Notes under the pieces: generated by a model | Told to the model about the DNA's origin: nothing | Seen by the model: only the letters and a program-made list of their open reading frames with translations | Databases searched by the model: none | Program-made: the position numbers and the translations under genes | In this document: positions 7,052 through 14,590 of the stretch, in pieces | Layout: the number at the start of each line of letters is the position of its first letter | Numbering within the stretch: position 1 is the first letter of the stretch | From: Bacteroides sp. CAG:443 | Lineage (GTDB): Bacteria; Bacteroidota; Bacteroidia; Bacteroidales; Bacteroidaceae | Length of the DNA stretch: 38,210 bases | Assembly: GCA_000432735.1 (NCBI GenBank) | Contig: FR887749.1 | Span: forward strand, 1-38,210 | Direction of reading: 5' to 3'

Positions 7052-8638
7052 TTATTGTTCACCTTCTTTTCGGGCTGCATGAGGATAATCGATAGTATAG
7101 TGTAAGCCACGACTTTCCTTACGTTCCATAGCCTGACGAGTAATCAGATAACCTACATTAATCATGTTACGCAGTTCGCAAATTTCTCGTGAAGCTTTTA
7201 CGCGCTTAAAGAGACGTTCTGTTTCTTCGTATAAAATATCCAGACGATTCCATGCACGTACTAAGCGTAAATTGCTTCGTACGATACCTACATAGGCCTC
7301 CATAATCTGATTTACTTCCTTCATGCTTTGAGTTATCAGGATGCGCTCTTCATTGCTGATAGTACCTTCAGCATTCCATTCAGGAATATCTTCATTGAAA
7401 TCATAGCGGTCGAGGACGCTTAAAGCGTGTTTAGCTGCTGAATCGGCATATACGATAGCTTCAATAAGTGAATTGGATGCCAGTCGGTTTCCACCATGCA
7501 ATCCGGTACAAGAACATTCACCGATAGCATATAGGCGTTTGATGCTGGATTGTCCATCCAAATCTACTTTTATACCACCGCATAAGTAATGGGCAGCAGG
7601 AGCTACTGGAATATAGTCTTTTGTGATATCAATGCCCAAGCTAAGGCATTTCTTGTAAATATTCGGGAAGTGCTTTTTCGTTTCTTCGGGATCTTTATGT
7701 GTTACATCCAGATAGACATGATCTTCACCTCTTTGTTTCATTTCGTTATCGATGGCACGAGCTACGATATCACGAGGAGCAAGAGATAAACGTGGATCAT
7801 ATTTCTGCATGAATTCTTCGCCTCCCAGATTCCTTAATACAGCTCCATATCCGCGCATTGCTTCTGTTATCAGGAAACTGGGACGATCTCCCGGATGATA
7901 TAAAGCCGTAGGGTGGAACTGAATAAATTCCATATCTTTTACAACACCTTTCGCACGGTAAACCATGGCGATACCATCACCTGTAGCGACTAGTGGATTG
8001 GTGGTATGAGTATAGACTGCTTCACAACCGCCGGTAGCCATTACTGTTACTTTCGACAAGAATGTATCTACCTCTCCAGTACTTTCATTCAATACATAAG
8101 CGCCATAACATTTGATACCTGGAGTGTGACGGGTAACTATGATACCGAGATGGTGTTGAGTAATGATTTCTACAGCATAAAAATTAGTAAATACCGTGAT
8201 ATTAGGATGTTGTTTTACCGCTTCTATCAAGCTGGTTTGAATTTCAGCTCCGGTATTGTCTTTGTGATGAAGAATACGAAATTCGGAGTGTCCTCCTTCC
8301 TTGTGCAGGTCGAATTCTCCGTTTTCATTCTTATCGAAATTTACGCCCCATTTTATTAATTCTTCAATTTGGGCAGGAGCATTACGTACTACTTTTTCTA
8401 CTGCTGCCGGATCACTAATCCAGTCGCCGGCCACCATTGTGTCGTGGATATGTTTTTCGAAATTATCCACCTTCAGATTCGTTACGGAAGCAATTCCTCC
8501 TTGTGCATAGTAGGTATTGGCCTCCTCCAGTCCGGCTTTGCAGATCAGTGCAACCGAACCTTTATGCGCTACTTTTAGCGCAAAGCTCATTCCGGCAATT
8601 CCTGAACCGATAACGAGAAAATCAAATTTTCTTACCAT
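7052..8638 (-). CDS. nadB: L-aspartate oxidase
   Basis: NadB oxidises L-aspartate to iminoaspartate with FAD, the first step of de novo NAD synthesis, in the cytoplasm. The 528-residue length is normal. The N-terminal FAD dinucleotide fold is VIGSGIAGMSFALKVA (about 9-24), followed by TYYAQGGIA. The flavoprotein active-site region EFRILHHKDNTGAE and the block FIQFHPTALYHPGDRPS are present, as are LAPRDIVARAID and AAHYLCGGIKVD. The second FAD contact, IGECSCTGLHGGNRLASNS, is intact. The last 100 residues form the helical C-terminal domain of the fumarate reductase/succinate dehydrogenase flavoprotein family. Context and length argue against SdhA/FrdA, whose subunit partners are absent. nadA and nadC are not adjacent. 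The gene is monocistronic: a divergent gene lies upstream and a 26-bp inverted repeat lies just downstream. Confidence 0.96.
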   Translation of the reverse strand: MVRKFDFLVIGSGIAGMSFALKVAHKGSVALICKAGLEEANTYYAQGGIASVTNLKVDNFEKHIHDTMVAGDWISDPAAVEKVVRNAPAQIEELIKWGVNFDKNENGEFDLHKEGGHSEFRILHHKDNTGAEIQTSLIEAVKQHPNITVFTNFYAVEIITQHHLGIIVTRHTPGIKCYGAYVLNESTGEVDTFLSKVTVMATGGCEAVYTHTTNPLVATGDGIAMVYRAKGVVKDMEFIQFHPTALYHPGDRPSFLITEAMRGYGAVLRNLGGEEFMQKYDPRLSLAPRDIVARAIDNEMKQRGEDHVYLDVTHKDPEETKKHFPNIYKKCLSLGIDITKDYIPVAPAAHYLCGGIKVDLDGQSSIKRLYAIGECSCTGLHGGNRLASNSLIEAIVYADSAAKHALSVLDRYDFNEDIPEWNAEGTISNEERILITQSMKEVNQIMEAYVGIVRSNLRLVRAWNRLDILYEETERLFKRVKASREICELRNMINVGYLITRQAMERKESRGLHYTIDYPHAARKEGEQ

Positions 8639-8660
8639 AACAACATGTATAATACTATTG

Positions 8661-8668
8661 CAAAACTA
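8661..8668 (-). promoter_or_regulatory. candidate -7 element for nadB
   Basis: The minus strand reads TAGTTTTG, matching TAnnTTTG, and predicts a leader of about 15-20 bases before the nadB ATG. The -33 box is not evident. Confidence 0.35.
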
Positions 8669-8693
8669 CAAAAAAACTAGTATGACCGTGTCG

Positions 8694-8701
8694 TATCTTT
8701 G
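8694..8701 (+). promoter_or_regulatory. candidate -7 element for the plus-strand gene run
   Basis: TATCTTTG matches the Bacteroides -7 consensus and lies about 88 bases before the first plus-strand gene at 8789. It diverges from the nadB element only 25 bases away, so the two promoters would share one short control region. The -33 box is weak. Confidence 0.38.
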
Positions 8702-8788
8702 TTTTTTTTCTAAAGAACCTTTAATATGTATCGTATTCGGCGATAAATTGCTATCTTCACCCAATAATTAATAAATCTTGCAGACACA

Positions 8789-9199
8789 ATGGATAGAACA
8801 TTTCATTCTAAGGTAGACTGGTGGTATTGGTTGCTGATGGCTGTTACGGCTTTTTTGCTGTTTGATTTTTTCTGGTTTCATTATACGATAGCAACGATAT
8901 TGGTTGCAGTTGTCATGATATTTGAAATTGAAATGTTGATTCATACTCGTTATATTGTGACGGATAATGGTAAGTTGCAAATTGAGACAGGACGTTTTGT
9001 TGCTGATAAAACGATATTATTGAATGATATAAAGGATTTGCGGAAAATAAAATCTTTCTCAGTTGCTCCTGCTTTATCTGTCGATCGGATCGAAATTGTA
9101 TATCATAATAACGACAAAGTGGAAAAAATATGTATTTCTCCTCAAAATGCCAGTGAATTTCTTCGCTGGATAGAGAAAAAAAGGAAGATTGAAGAATAA
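8789..9199 (+). CDS. small membrane protein with bacterial PH-like domain
   Basis: The 136-residue product has two hydrophobic segments (about 11-30 and 33-52). A beta-rich cytoplasmic part follows (about 54-130), starting TRYIVTDNGKLQIETG and containing SFSVAPALSVDRIEIVY. That layout, with the S-x-x-P-x-x-S-x-x-R-I-E-I strand, fits the bacterial PH domain family once called DUF1200 (bPH_4). The function of these proteins is not known; they may bind a lipid or a partner at the inner face of the membrane. It is followed after 29 bases by another two-segment membrane protein of nearly equal length with similar architecture, and then by lpdA on the same strand. Confidence 0.75.
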   Translation: MDRTFHSKVDWWYWLLMAVTAFLLFDFFWFHYTIATILVAVVMIFEIEMLIHTRYIVTDNGKLQIETGRFVADKTILLNDIKDLRKIKSFSVAPALSVDRIEIVYHNNDKVEKICISPQNASEFLRWIEKKRKIEE

Positions 9200-9228
9200 A
9201 CATAGTGAGCTACTAAAATTTATGCTTT

Positions 9229-9645
9229 ATGGAAAAATTCAAACCTAGAAAATCGGTAAAAAGATTTGTTTGTGAAACGTTGGTAAGTACACTTATAAGT
9301 TCGCTCATTTTGACTCTGATCGTTGTTTTTTATAATCAGGAAAATTTAGGTATATCAGTAGTGGTACTTATACTTTTTTTTATTCTGGATGTACTTTTCT
9401 CCATGTATGGAGAAGTAAAGGAGTATCAGATAGATGAAAAAGGAATAATCAGGATTGTTTGTTATCTGGGATTCTCTAAGGCTATGATAAAAGACGTAAC
9501 CCAAGTGTTTTTTGATCCTCAACGTAAGGCATTGCGTATTATTTCAAAAAAAGGAGATCGATGGTGTCCTATGAAGGAACCGGAACTGTTTGTGGATGCT
9601 TTGTATGAATATTATCCCCAGATGGAGTACGAAGTCTGGAGATAA
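9229..9645 (+). CDS. small two-segment membrane protein, unknown function
   Basis: The 138-residue protein has a basic N-terminus (KFKPRKSVKR), hydrophobic segments at about 15-35 and 41-60, and a C-terminal beta-rich half. That half includes EYQIDEKGIIRIVCYLG and ALRIISKKGDRW. The layout copies the preceding PH-like protein, so it may be a diverged member of the same fold, but sequence similarity is too weak to claim it. No catalytic motif is visible. It lies 29 bases after the previous gene and 34 before lpdA, which suggests one transcript. Confidence 0.65.
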   Translation: MEKFKPRKSVKRFVCETLVSTLISSLILTLIVVFYNQENLGISVVVLILFFILDVLFSMYGEVKEYQIDEKGIIRIVCYLGFSKAMIKDVTQVFFDPQRKALRIISKKGDRWCPMKEPELFVDALYEYYPQMEYEVWR

Positions 9646-9679
9646 TTTCTGAATGTGAACCTATTAATCTAACTATCAT

Positions 9680-11020
9680 ATGAAATACCAAGTTGCAATC
9701 ATCGGTGGAGGGCCTGCCGGATATACAGCTGCCGAGGCTGCTGGAAAAGCAGGATTGAGTGTTGTATTGTTTGAAAAGAACAGTTTAGGAGGTGTTTGTC
9801 TGAATGAGGGATGTATACCTACTAAGACGTTACTGTATTCTGCAAAAGTATACGACTACGGCCGTCATGCTTCGAAATATGGAGTAAACGTTTCAGAGTC
9901 ATCGTTCGATTTACCGAAGATTATTTCACGAAAAGCAAAAGTTGTCCGTAAACTTGTGTTAGGTATCAAGGCTAAATTGACGGCTCAGCAAGTAACGATC
10001 ATCAGCGGGGAAGCTTATATTGTCGATAAAAATACCATTCGTTGTGCAGATGAAACATACGAATGTGAGCATTTGATTATTTGTACTGGTAGTCAAACGG
10101 TTACTCCTCCCATACAAGGTATTGAGAAAGTGGAGTATTGGACGCACCGCAATGCGCTAGACAACAAAGAGTTACCTCACTCGCTTGCAATTGTTGGAGG
10201 AGGGGTTATCGGAATGGAGTTCGCTTCTTTCTTTTCCAGCTTGGGCGTACAGGTAACGGTTGTTGAAATGATGAATGAAATTCTGAACGGCATCGACCGT
10301 GAACTGGCTGCTGCTTTACGGGCAGAATATGCCAAGCGAGGTGTGAAATTCTTGCTTGGTGCTAAAGTTACAGGTCTTTCGCAGGATGAAGAAGGCATAC
10401 ATGTATGTTATCAAAATGCAGATGGGGCGGGCAGTGTATGCGCCGATAAATTATTGATGAGTGTCGGTCGTCGTCCGGTTACGGAAGGATTCGGACTCGA
10501 AAATCTGAATTTGGAGCGGAATGAACGTAAAAATATCTGTGTAGACGCTCATTTACGTACATCTGTTCCCGGTGTATATGTATGTGGTGACCTGAACGGA
10601 GTTTCTTTGCTGGCACATACTGCCGTTAGAGAAGCCGAGATAGCCGTAAAAGATATTTTGGGTGAATCGGAAGAAATGAGCTACCAAGCTATACCTGGAG
10701 TTGTCTATACGAATCCGGAAGTTGCTTCTGTTGGTAAGATAGAAGAAAATCTACAGGCGGAAGGCATTGCCTATCGTGTTGTAAAGCTACCCATGGCTTA
10801 CTCTGGCAGGTTTGTTGCCGAAAATGAAGGTACAAACGGAATACTTAAGGTGCTGGTAGACGATGCTGATACGGTGCTGGGCGTACACATATTGGGAAAT
10901 CCGGCTTCCGAACTGATAGTCTTAGGCGGTATGATGGTAGAGGAACATCGTAAGTTAGCTTATTTCAAACGTTTTGTCTTTCCACATCCTACAGTGGGTG
11001 AAATCTTCAGAGAATTGTAA
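9680..11020 (+). CDS. lpdA: dihydrolipoyl dehydrogenase
   Basis: This is the flavoprotein E3 component that reoxidises dihydrolipoamide with NAD+ in 2-oxoacid dehydrogenase complexes or the glycine cleavage system. The 446 residues hold the FAD fold IIGGGPAGYTAAEAAG (about 7-22) and the redox-active disulfide GGVCLNEGCIPTK with C40 and C45. The NAD fold is AIVGGGVIGMEFASFFSSLG, and the second FAD contact is GVYVCGDLNG. The C-terminal active-site histidine is H436 in FPHPTVGE. All catalytic residues are intact; the usual HAHPT reads FPHPT, a common variant. No E1, E2, lipoate-synthesis or gcv genes lie nearby, so the partner complex cannot be told from context. dacB starts 4 bases after the stop, implying co-transcription. 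Confidence 0.93.
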   Translation: MKYQVAIIGGGPAGYTAAEAAGKAGLSVVLFEKNSLGGVCLNEGCIPTKTLLYSAKVYDYGRHASKYGVNVSESSFDLPKIISRKAKVVRKLVLGIKAKLTAQQVTIISGEAYIVDKNTIRCADETYECEHLIICTGSQTVTPPIQGIEKVEYWTHRNALDNKELPHSLAIVGGGVIGMEFASFFSSLGVQVTVVEMMNEILNGIDRELAAALRAEYAKRGVKFLLGAKVTGLSQDEEGIHVCYQNADGAGSVCADKLLMSVGRRPVTEGFGLENLNLERNERKNICVDAHLRTSVPGVYVCGDLNGVSLLAHTAVREAEIAVKDILGESEEMSYQAIPGVVYTNPEVASVGKIEENLQAEGIAYRVVKLPMAYSGRFVAENEGTNGILKVLVDDADTVLGVHILGNPASELIVLGGMMVEEHRKLAYFKRFVFPHPTVGEIFREL

Positions 11021-11023
11021 TGT

Positions 11024-12424
11024 ATGAAACGAATCGGACTGCTATTTATCTCTTTTATTATATGCTGTTGTACGCTGGCGGCGCAGACACTAGCCGAACG
11101 GCTGGATGCTGTGGTTTCTTCGGATAAGTTATTGACTACGTCGGAAGTAGGCATTAGTGTCTTCAATCTGACTCAGGGAAAACAGGTTTATGCTTATCAG
11201 GATAAGAAACTTTATCGTCCAGCCTCCATTGAAAAACTGATCACCTCGGTTACGGCTTTGGCGGAATTAGGTGAATATTATGTTTTCAACACAAGGGTAG
11301 CATATACAGGTACAATCACGCAAGATAGTGTACTGCAAGGAGATTTGTATGTAGTCGGTGGGTTTGATCCGGAGTTTATGGACGAGGATATGAACAAACT
11401 GGCAGAAGCTGTTCATAACTCCGGAATCCGATCTATTCAAGGCCGTCTGGTTGCCGATGTATCATTGACCGATTCTATTTATTGGGGGCCCGGATGGTCG
11501 TGGGATGATACACCCGAATCTTTCCAGCCTTATCTTTCTCCGCTTATGCTGAATCGAGGATGTGTGAATGTAACGGTTATTCCAGGTACAAAAGGAAAAC
11601 GTCCGCAAGTAGAGGTTGTACCCGAATCGGATTATTATACTGTTTGCAATCTTGCCAAAAGCTATCTGCCACAAGAAGGAAAGCTGAAGGTTACCCGTAA
11701 CTGGCTGGATAACGGCAATACGATTTATATCAGTGGAAATGCAAATTATCGATGTACCAAGAAGCTGAACATATATGCTTCGCAAGATTTCTTTTTGCAT
11801 ACATTTGCCTATAAGCTGAATAAAAAAAGGATTTCCGTACAAGCTGTTGCTTATGGAATGTGCCCTGATGAAGCAACGGGGCTCTATACTTTGTCACGTC
11901 CACTAACTCCTGTGCTGAAACGAGCTCTGAAGAAAAGCGATAACTTGTCTGCCGAAGCTCTGTTTTATCATTTGGGCATTCATCATTCGGATGAAAAGTA
12001 TGTAGGATACAAGGACGCACAAAATGTCATTTACGATTTTATGAAAAATGAGATCGGGTATAATCCTGATGATTATAGCATTGTAGACGGTAGTGGCGTA
12101 TCACTTTATAACTATATATCTCCAGCACTGATGATGGAATACCTGAAGTATGCTTATTCACGTGCCGAAATATTCCGTCCTTTATATGAAGCTCTTCCGA
12201 TAGCCGGCGTCGATGGAACCTTGGGAAACCGTATGAAAAAAGGAAGGGCATATCGCAATGTTCATGCTAAAACAGGAACGGTAACGGGGGTCAGTTCGCT
12301 TGCTGGATATGTAAAGGCTGGAAATGGAGATATGCTTGCCTTCGTTATTATCAATCAGAATGTCTTAAAGGGTAAGGATGCCCGTCTTTTTCAAGATAAG
12401 ATTTGCGAAATATTAACACACTAA
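11024..12424 (+). CDS. dacB: D-alanyl-D-alanine carboxypeptidase/endopeptidase, PBP4 type
   Basis: This peptidase S13 (class C low-molecular-weight penicillin-binding) protein trims or cuts peptidoglycan cross-links in the periplasm. A signal peptide (about 1-20, ending TLAAQ) is followed by the catalytic S68-I-E-K71 in RPASIEKL. The second motif is S305-D-N307, and K416-T-G forms the third motif in HAKTGTVTGVSS. The long insert between motifs one and two is typical of PBP4, and 466 residues is the usual length. The ATG lies 4 bases past the lpdA stop with no room for its own promoter. The functional link to lpdA is unclear and may be only positional. Confidence 0.93.
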   Translation: MKRIGLLFISFIICCCTLAAQTLAERLDAVVSSDKLLTTSEVGISVFNLTQGKQVYAYQDKKLYRPASIEKLITSVTALAELGEYYVFNTRVAYTGTITQDSVLQGDLYVVGGFDPEFMDEDMNKLAEAVHNSGIRSIQGRLVADVSLTDSIYWGPGWSWDDTPESFQPYLSPLMLNRGCVNVTVIPGTKGKRPQVEVVPESDYYTVCNLAKSYLPQEGKLKVTRNWLDNGNTIYISGNANYRCTKKLNIYASQDFFLHTFAYKLNKKRISVQAVAYGMCPDEATGLYTLSRPLTPVLKRALKKSDNLSAEALFYHLGIHHSDEKYVGYKDAQNVIYDFMKNEIGYNPDDYSIVDGSGVSLYNYISPALMMEYLKYAYSRAEIFRPLYEALPIAGVDGTLGNRMKKGRAYRNVHAKTGTVTGVSSLAGYVKAGNGDMLAFVIINQNVLKGKDARLFQDKICEILTH

Positions 12425-12438
12425 TAAAAAGAAATTAG

Positions 12439-12446
12439 TATATTTG
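12439..12446 (+). promoter_or_regulatory. candidate -7 element for the SDR gene
   Basis: TATATTTG matches TAnnTTTG. Transcription from here would give a leader of about 98 bases holding two small hairpins (12455-12475 and 12490-12506). No convincing -33 box is seen at the usual spacing. Confidence 0.35.
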
Positions 12447-12454
12447 TGACGTGA

Positions 12455-12475
12455 GGAATTAAAATAAATAATTCC
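12455..12475 (+). other. hairpin in the leader of the SDR gene
   Basis: GGAATTA and TAATTCC pair as a perfect 7-bp stem around a 7-base A-rich loop. It is AT-rich and not followed by T's, so it is unlikely to terminate. It may shape or protect the 5' end of the SDR mRNA. Confidence 0.3.
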
Positions 12476-12489
12476 GTGTTCGCAAACGG

Positions 12490-12508
12490 AAAAGCATTTT
12501 GCTTTTTT
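12490..12508 (+). terminator. weak hairpin with T-run, terminator or leader attenuator
   Basis: AAAAGCA and TGCTTTT form a 7-bp stem with a 3-base loop, running into further T's. It may end dacB transcripts. If the SDR gene starts at the TATATTTG box it would instead lie within that leader. Confidence 0.4.
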
Positions 12509-12551
12509 ATGCTGATATTAGTTATTAACAATATAAACACTAAAGAAAACT

Positions 12552-13346
12552 ATGGTTAATTTTTCACTTGAAGGAAAAGTAGCTCTTGTAACAGGAGCTT
12601 CTTATGGTATCGGTTTTGCTATAGCAACCGGTTTTGCACAGGCTGGTGCAAAAATTGTATTCAATGACATTAAGCAGGAGCTGGTAGATAAGGGGCTTGC
12701 TGCATATAAAGAACTCGGAATTGATGCCCGTGGTTATGTATGCGATGTTACCGATGAAAAAGCTGTAAATGCATTGGTTGCACAGATTGAAAAGGAAGTG
12801 GGTGTGATTGATATTTTGGTAAACAATGCCGGTATTATCAAACGTATTCCGATGTGTGAAATGTCAGCAGCCGAATTCCGTCAAGTGATTGATGTCGATT
12901 TGAATGCTCCTTTTATCGTATCGAAAGCAGTTATTCCAAGCATGATCAAGAAAGGTCACGGAAAGATTATCAATATCTGTTCAATGATGAGTGAACTTGG
13001 CCGTGAAACAGTATCAGCTTATGCAGCAGCCAAGGGTGGTTTGAAGATGCTTACCCGCAACATTGCATCCGAATATGGTGAATTCAACATTCAGTGTAAT
13101 GGTATCGGTCCGGGTTATATCGCTACTCCTCAGACAGCTCCTTTGCGTGAGCGTCAGCCCGACGGTTCCCGTCATCCGTTCGATGCTTTCATTGTTGCCA
13201 AGACTCCTGCTGCACGTTGGGGAAATCCGGAAGACCTGATGGGACCAGCTATTTTCCTTGCTTCGGATGCTTCAAACTTCGTAAACGGTCATGTGCTTTA
13301 CGTAGACGGTGGTATCTTGGCTTATATCGGAAAGCAGCCTAAATAA
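12552..13346 (+). CDS. SDR oxidoreductase, gluconate 5-dehydrogenase-like
   Basis: This classical short-chain dehydrogenase of 264 residues has the NAD(P) motif TGASYGIG (about 14-21), NNAG (91-94), and the catalytic triad S144, Y157, K161 (YAAAK). The adenine-pocket Asp in FNDI (about 37-40) hints at NADH preference. Its closest recognisable relatives are gluconate 5-dehydrogenase and 2-dehydro-3-deoxy-D-gluconate 5-dehydrogenase (KduD); the ending VDGGILAYIGKQP fits this group. These act on keto-sugar acids from uronate or gluconate breakdown. No kduI or uronate gene is adjacent, so the substrate is not fixed. It is a single-gene unit closed by a strong terminator. Confidence 0.85.
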   Translation: MVNFSLEGKVALVTGASYGIGFAIATGFAQAGAKIVFNDIKQELVDKGLAAYKELGIDARGYVCDVTDEKAVNALVAQIEKEVGVIDILVNNAGIIKRIPMCEMSAAEFRQVIDVDLNAPFIVSKAVIPSMIKKGHGKIINICSMMSELGRETVSAYAAAKGGLKMLTRNIASEYGEFNIQCNGIGPGYIATPQTAPLRERQPDGSRHPFDAFIVAKTPAARWGNPEDLMGPAIFLASDASNFVNGHVLYVDGGILAYIGKQPK

Positions 13347-13369
13347 TTTTTATCCCTCCCGAAAGAAGT

Positions 13370-13415
13370 AAAAAGACCTGCAGATGTTTCGACTGAAACG
13401 TCTGCAGGTCTTTTT
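13370..13415. terminator. strong bidirectional terminator between convergent genes
   Basis: A 17-bp stem (13374-13390 with 13395-13411, one G-U pair) closes a GACT loop. It is followed by TTTT and preceded by AAAA, so it has a T-tract on both strands. It separates the plus-strand SDR gene from the convergent minus-strand xusC. Confidence 0.92.
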
Positions 13416-13416
13416 G

Positions 13417-13450
13417 TTTTTTGTACAAAAAATAAAATGTTTTGTACAAA
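13417..13450. repeat. two GTAC-centred palindromes
   Basis: TTTTTTGTACAAAAAA (13417-13432) is a perfect 16-base palindrome. A second copy, TTTTGTACAAA, lies at 13440-13450, 21 bases centre to centre, about two helical turns. They sit between convergent genes, just past the terminator and 8 bases from the xusC stop, so an operator role is doubtful. They may be coincidental AT-rich palindromes. Confidence 0.4.
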
Positions 13451-13457
13451 TTTTTGG

Positions 13458-14582
13458 TCAAGCACTACGACGGTGTTTCTTACTTATACGCTTGATCCAG
13501 AAATAATATCCCGTAAGTGGCAAGATACCTCCGATGAAAGCCGACAGAAAGTACAGAATGCGGGTAATCACTCCTCCCCATTGTCCCGTATGAAGCGAAT
13601 AAATAAGTCCTTTCATCTTACTAGAAATAGGTTGCTTATCGGCATCGTATCTTTCGATAGCAGTAATCTTTCCGGTATGTATGTCGAAAGAGGCTGTATC
13701 TCCTTTCCGTTTTCCGGTCTGAATAATCTGTACACTATTTCTACTCAACAGGATGTTACCGTAACGATTGTAGCGGCTTTGCAGTTCTGAAAGTGCAGTG
13801 TCCCATACTTGATAATCCAATTTTTCGGGTTTGCTCTTCTTTTCTTTCTTGTCTTTGTTTTCTTTGGCAGGTGCAGTGTGTTGTGTCTGTTCAGTAGAAG
13901 CACCAAACAACGCGTAAAATCCGGTGCGATACCATCGGAACGACCAGGTTGGTCCGGTAAGGGCCATAACTAACAAAAACAGAGTAGCATAAAAACCCAA
14001 AGAGACATGACTGTCGTACCAGAACCGGAAAGACCCTTTGCTGCATGAAACCTTCAATCGGTTGTGCAGGCTCTTACGAGTTCGAGGCCACCAGAGTATG
14101 ATGCCGGAAACTAAAATAACTATCATCAGCAGGGTAGTGATGCCGACAATTGTCTTTCCGGTGGAAGGAGCTCCCTTTTGTGCAGGGGCATCGAGCAGCC
14201 AGCGATGCAGTTTGCGAATGGTCTGGAAGAAAGTATTTCCTTCTACCCATCCGTTTATTTCTCCTGAATAGGGGTTGACACTTAACTGACGTTGCCCGGC
14301 ATTGGTGAAGCTTACCATCCACGCTTCTTTGGGGTTGCTGGCTATTTGCAGAGTACTGATTTCCAACGTATCTCCTGTTTGCTGGCAGACGCGTGTAATG
14401 ATTTCTGATGGCTTTAAGGGTTTACTGCCTTCTTCATATTTTACAGTATATAAATGAGGGCTGCAAGCACGGGTTATTTCTTTCTCAAAAACCAGGGTTG
14501 CCCCTGTCAGGCAGATTACCGAGATAATCAGTCCGACGGGGACGGACAGCCATAGATGTATTTTTTTGAATATTTTCTTCAT
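13458..14582 (-). CDS. xusC: PepSY-associated membrane protein, XusC-like
   Basis: The 374-residue inner-membrane protein has four membrane segments (about 12-32, 143-164, 192-212 and 340-362). A periplasmic PepSY-type region lies between the first two. Histidines H9, H126 (LHRWL) and H191 (YDSHVSLG) are at or near membrane edges, as in PepSY_TM proteins thought to bind heme and move electrons to ferric siderophores. A lysine-rich stretch (KENKDKKEKKSKPEK, about residues 242-256) follows the third segment. It is the last gene of xusA-xusB-xusC, starting 8 bases after the xusB stop. The Xus system of B. thetaiotaomicron takes up other bacteria's siderophores, and the PepSY protein is its membrane component. 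A ferric-reductase role is inference. Confidence 0.85.
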   Translation of the reverse strand: MKKIFKKIHLWLSVPVGLIISVICLTGATLVFEKEITRACSPHLYTVKYEEGSKPLKPSEIITRVCQQTGDTLEISTLQIASNPKEAWMVSFTNAGQRQLSVNPYSGEINGWVEGNTFFQTIRKLHRWLLDAPAQKGAPSTGKTIVGITTLLMIVILVSGIILWWPRTRKSLHNRLKVSCSKGSFRFWYDSHVSLGFYATLFLLVMALTGPTWSFRWYRTGFYALFGASTEQTQHTAPAKENKDKKEKKSKPEKLDYQVWDTALSELQSRYNRYGNILLSRNSVQIIQTGKRKGDTASFDIHTGKITAIERYDADKQPISSKMKGLIYSLHTGQWGGVITRILYFLSAFIGGILPLTGYYFWIKRISKKHRRSA

Positions 14583-14590
14583 TGTTACTC

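Noticed and set aside
13417..13450. GTAC palindromes as an operator pair
   Set aside because: They lie between two gene ends, not near any promoter, and consist mostly of A and T runs.
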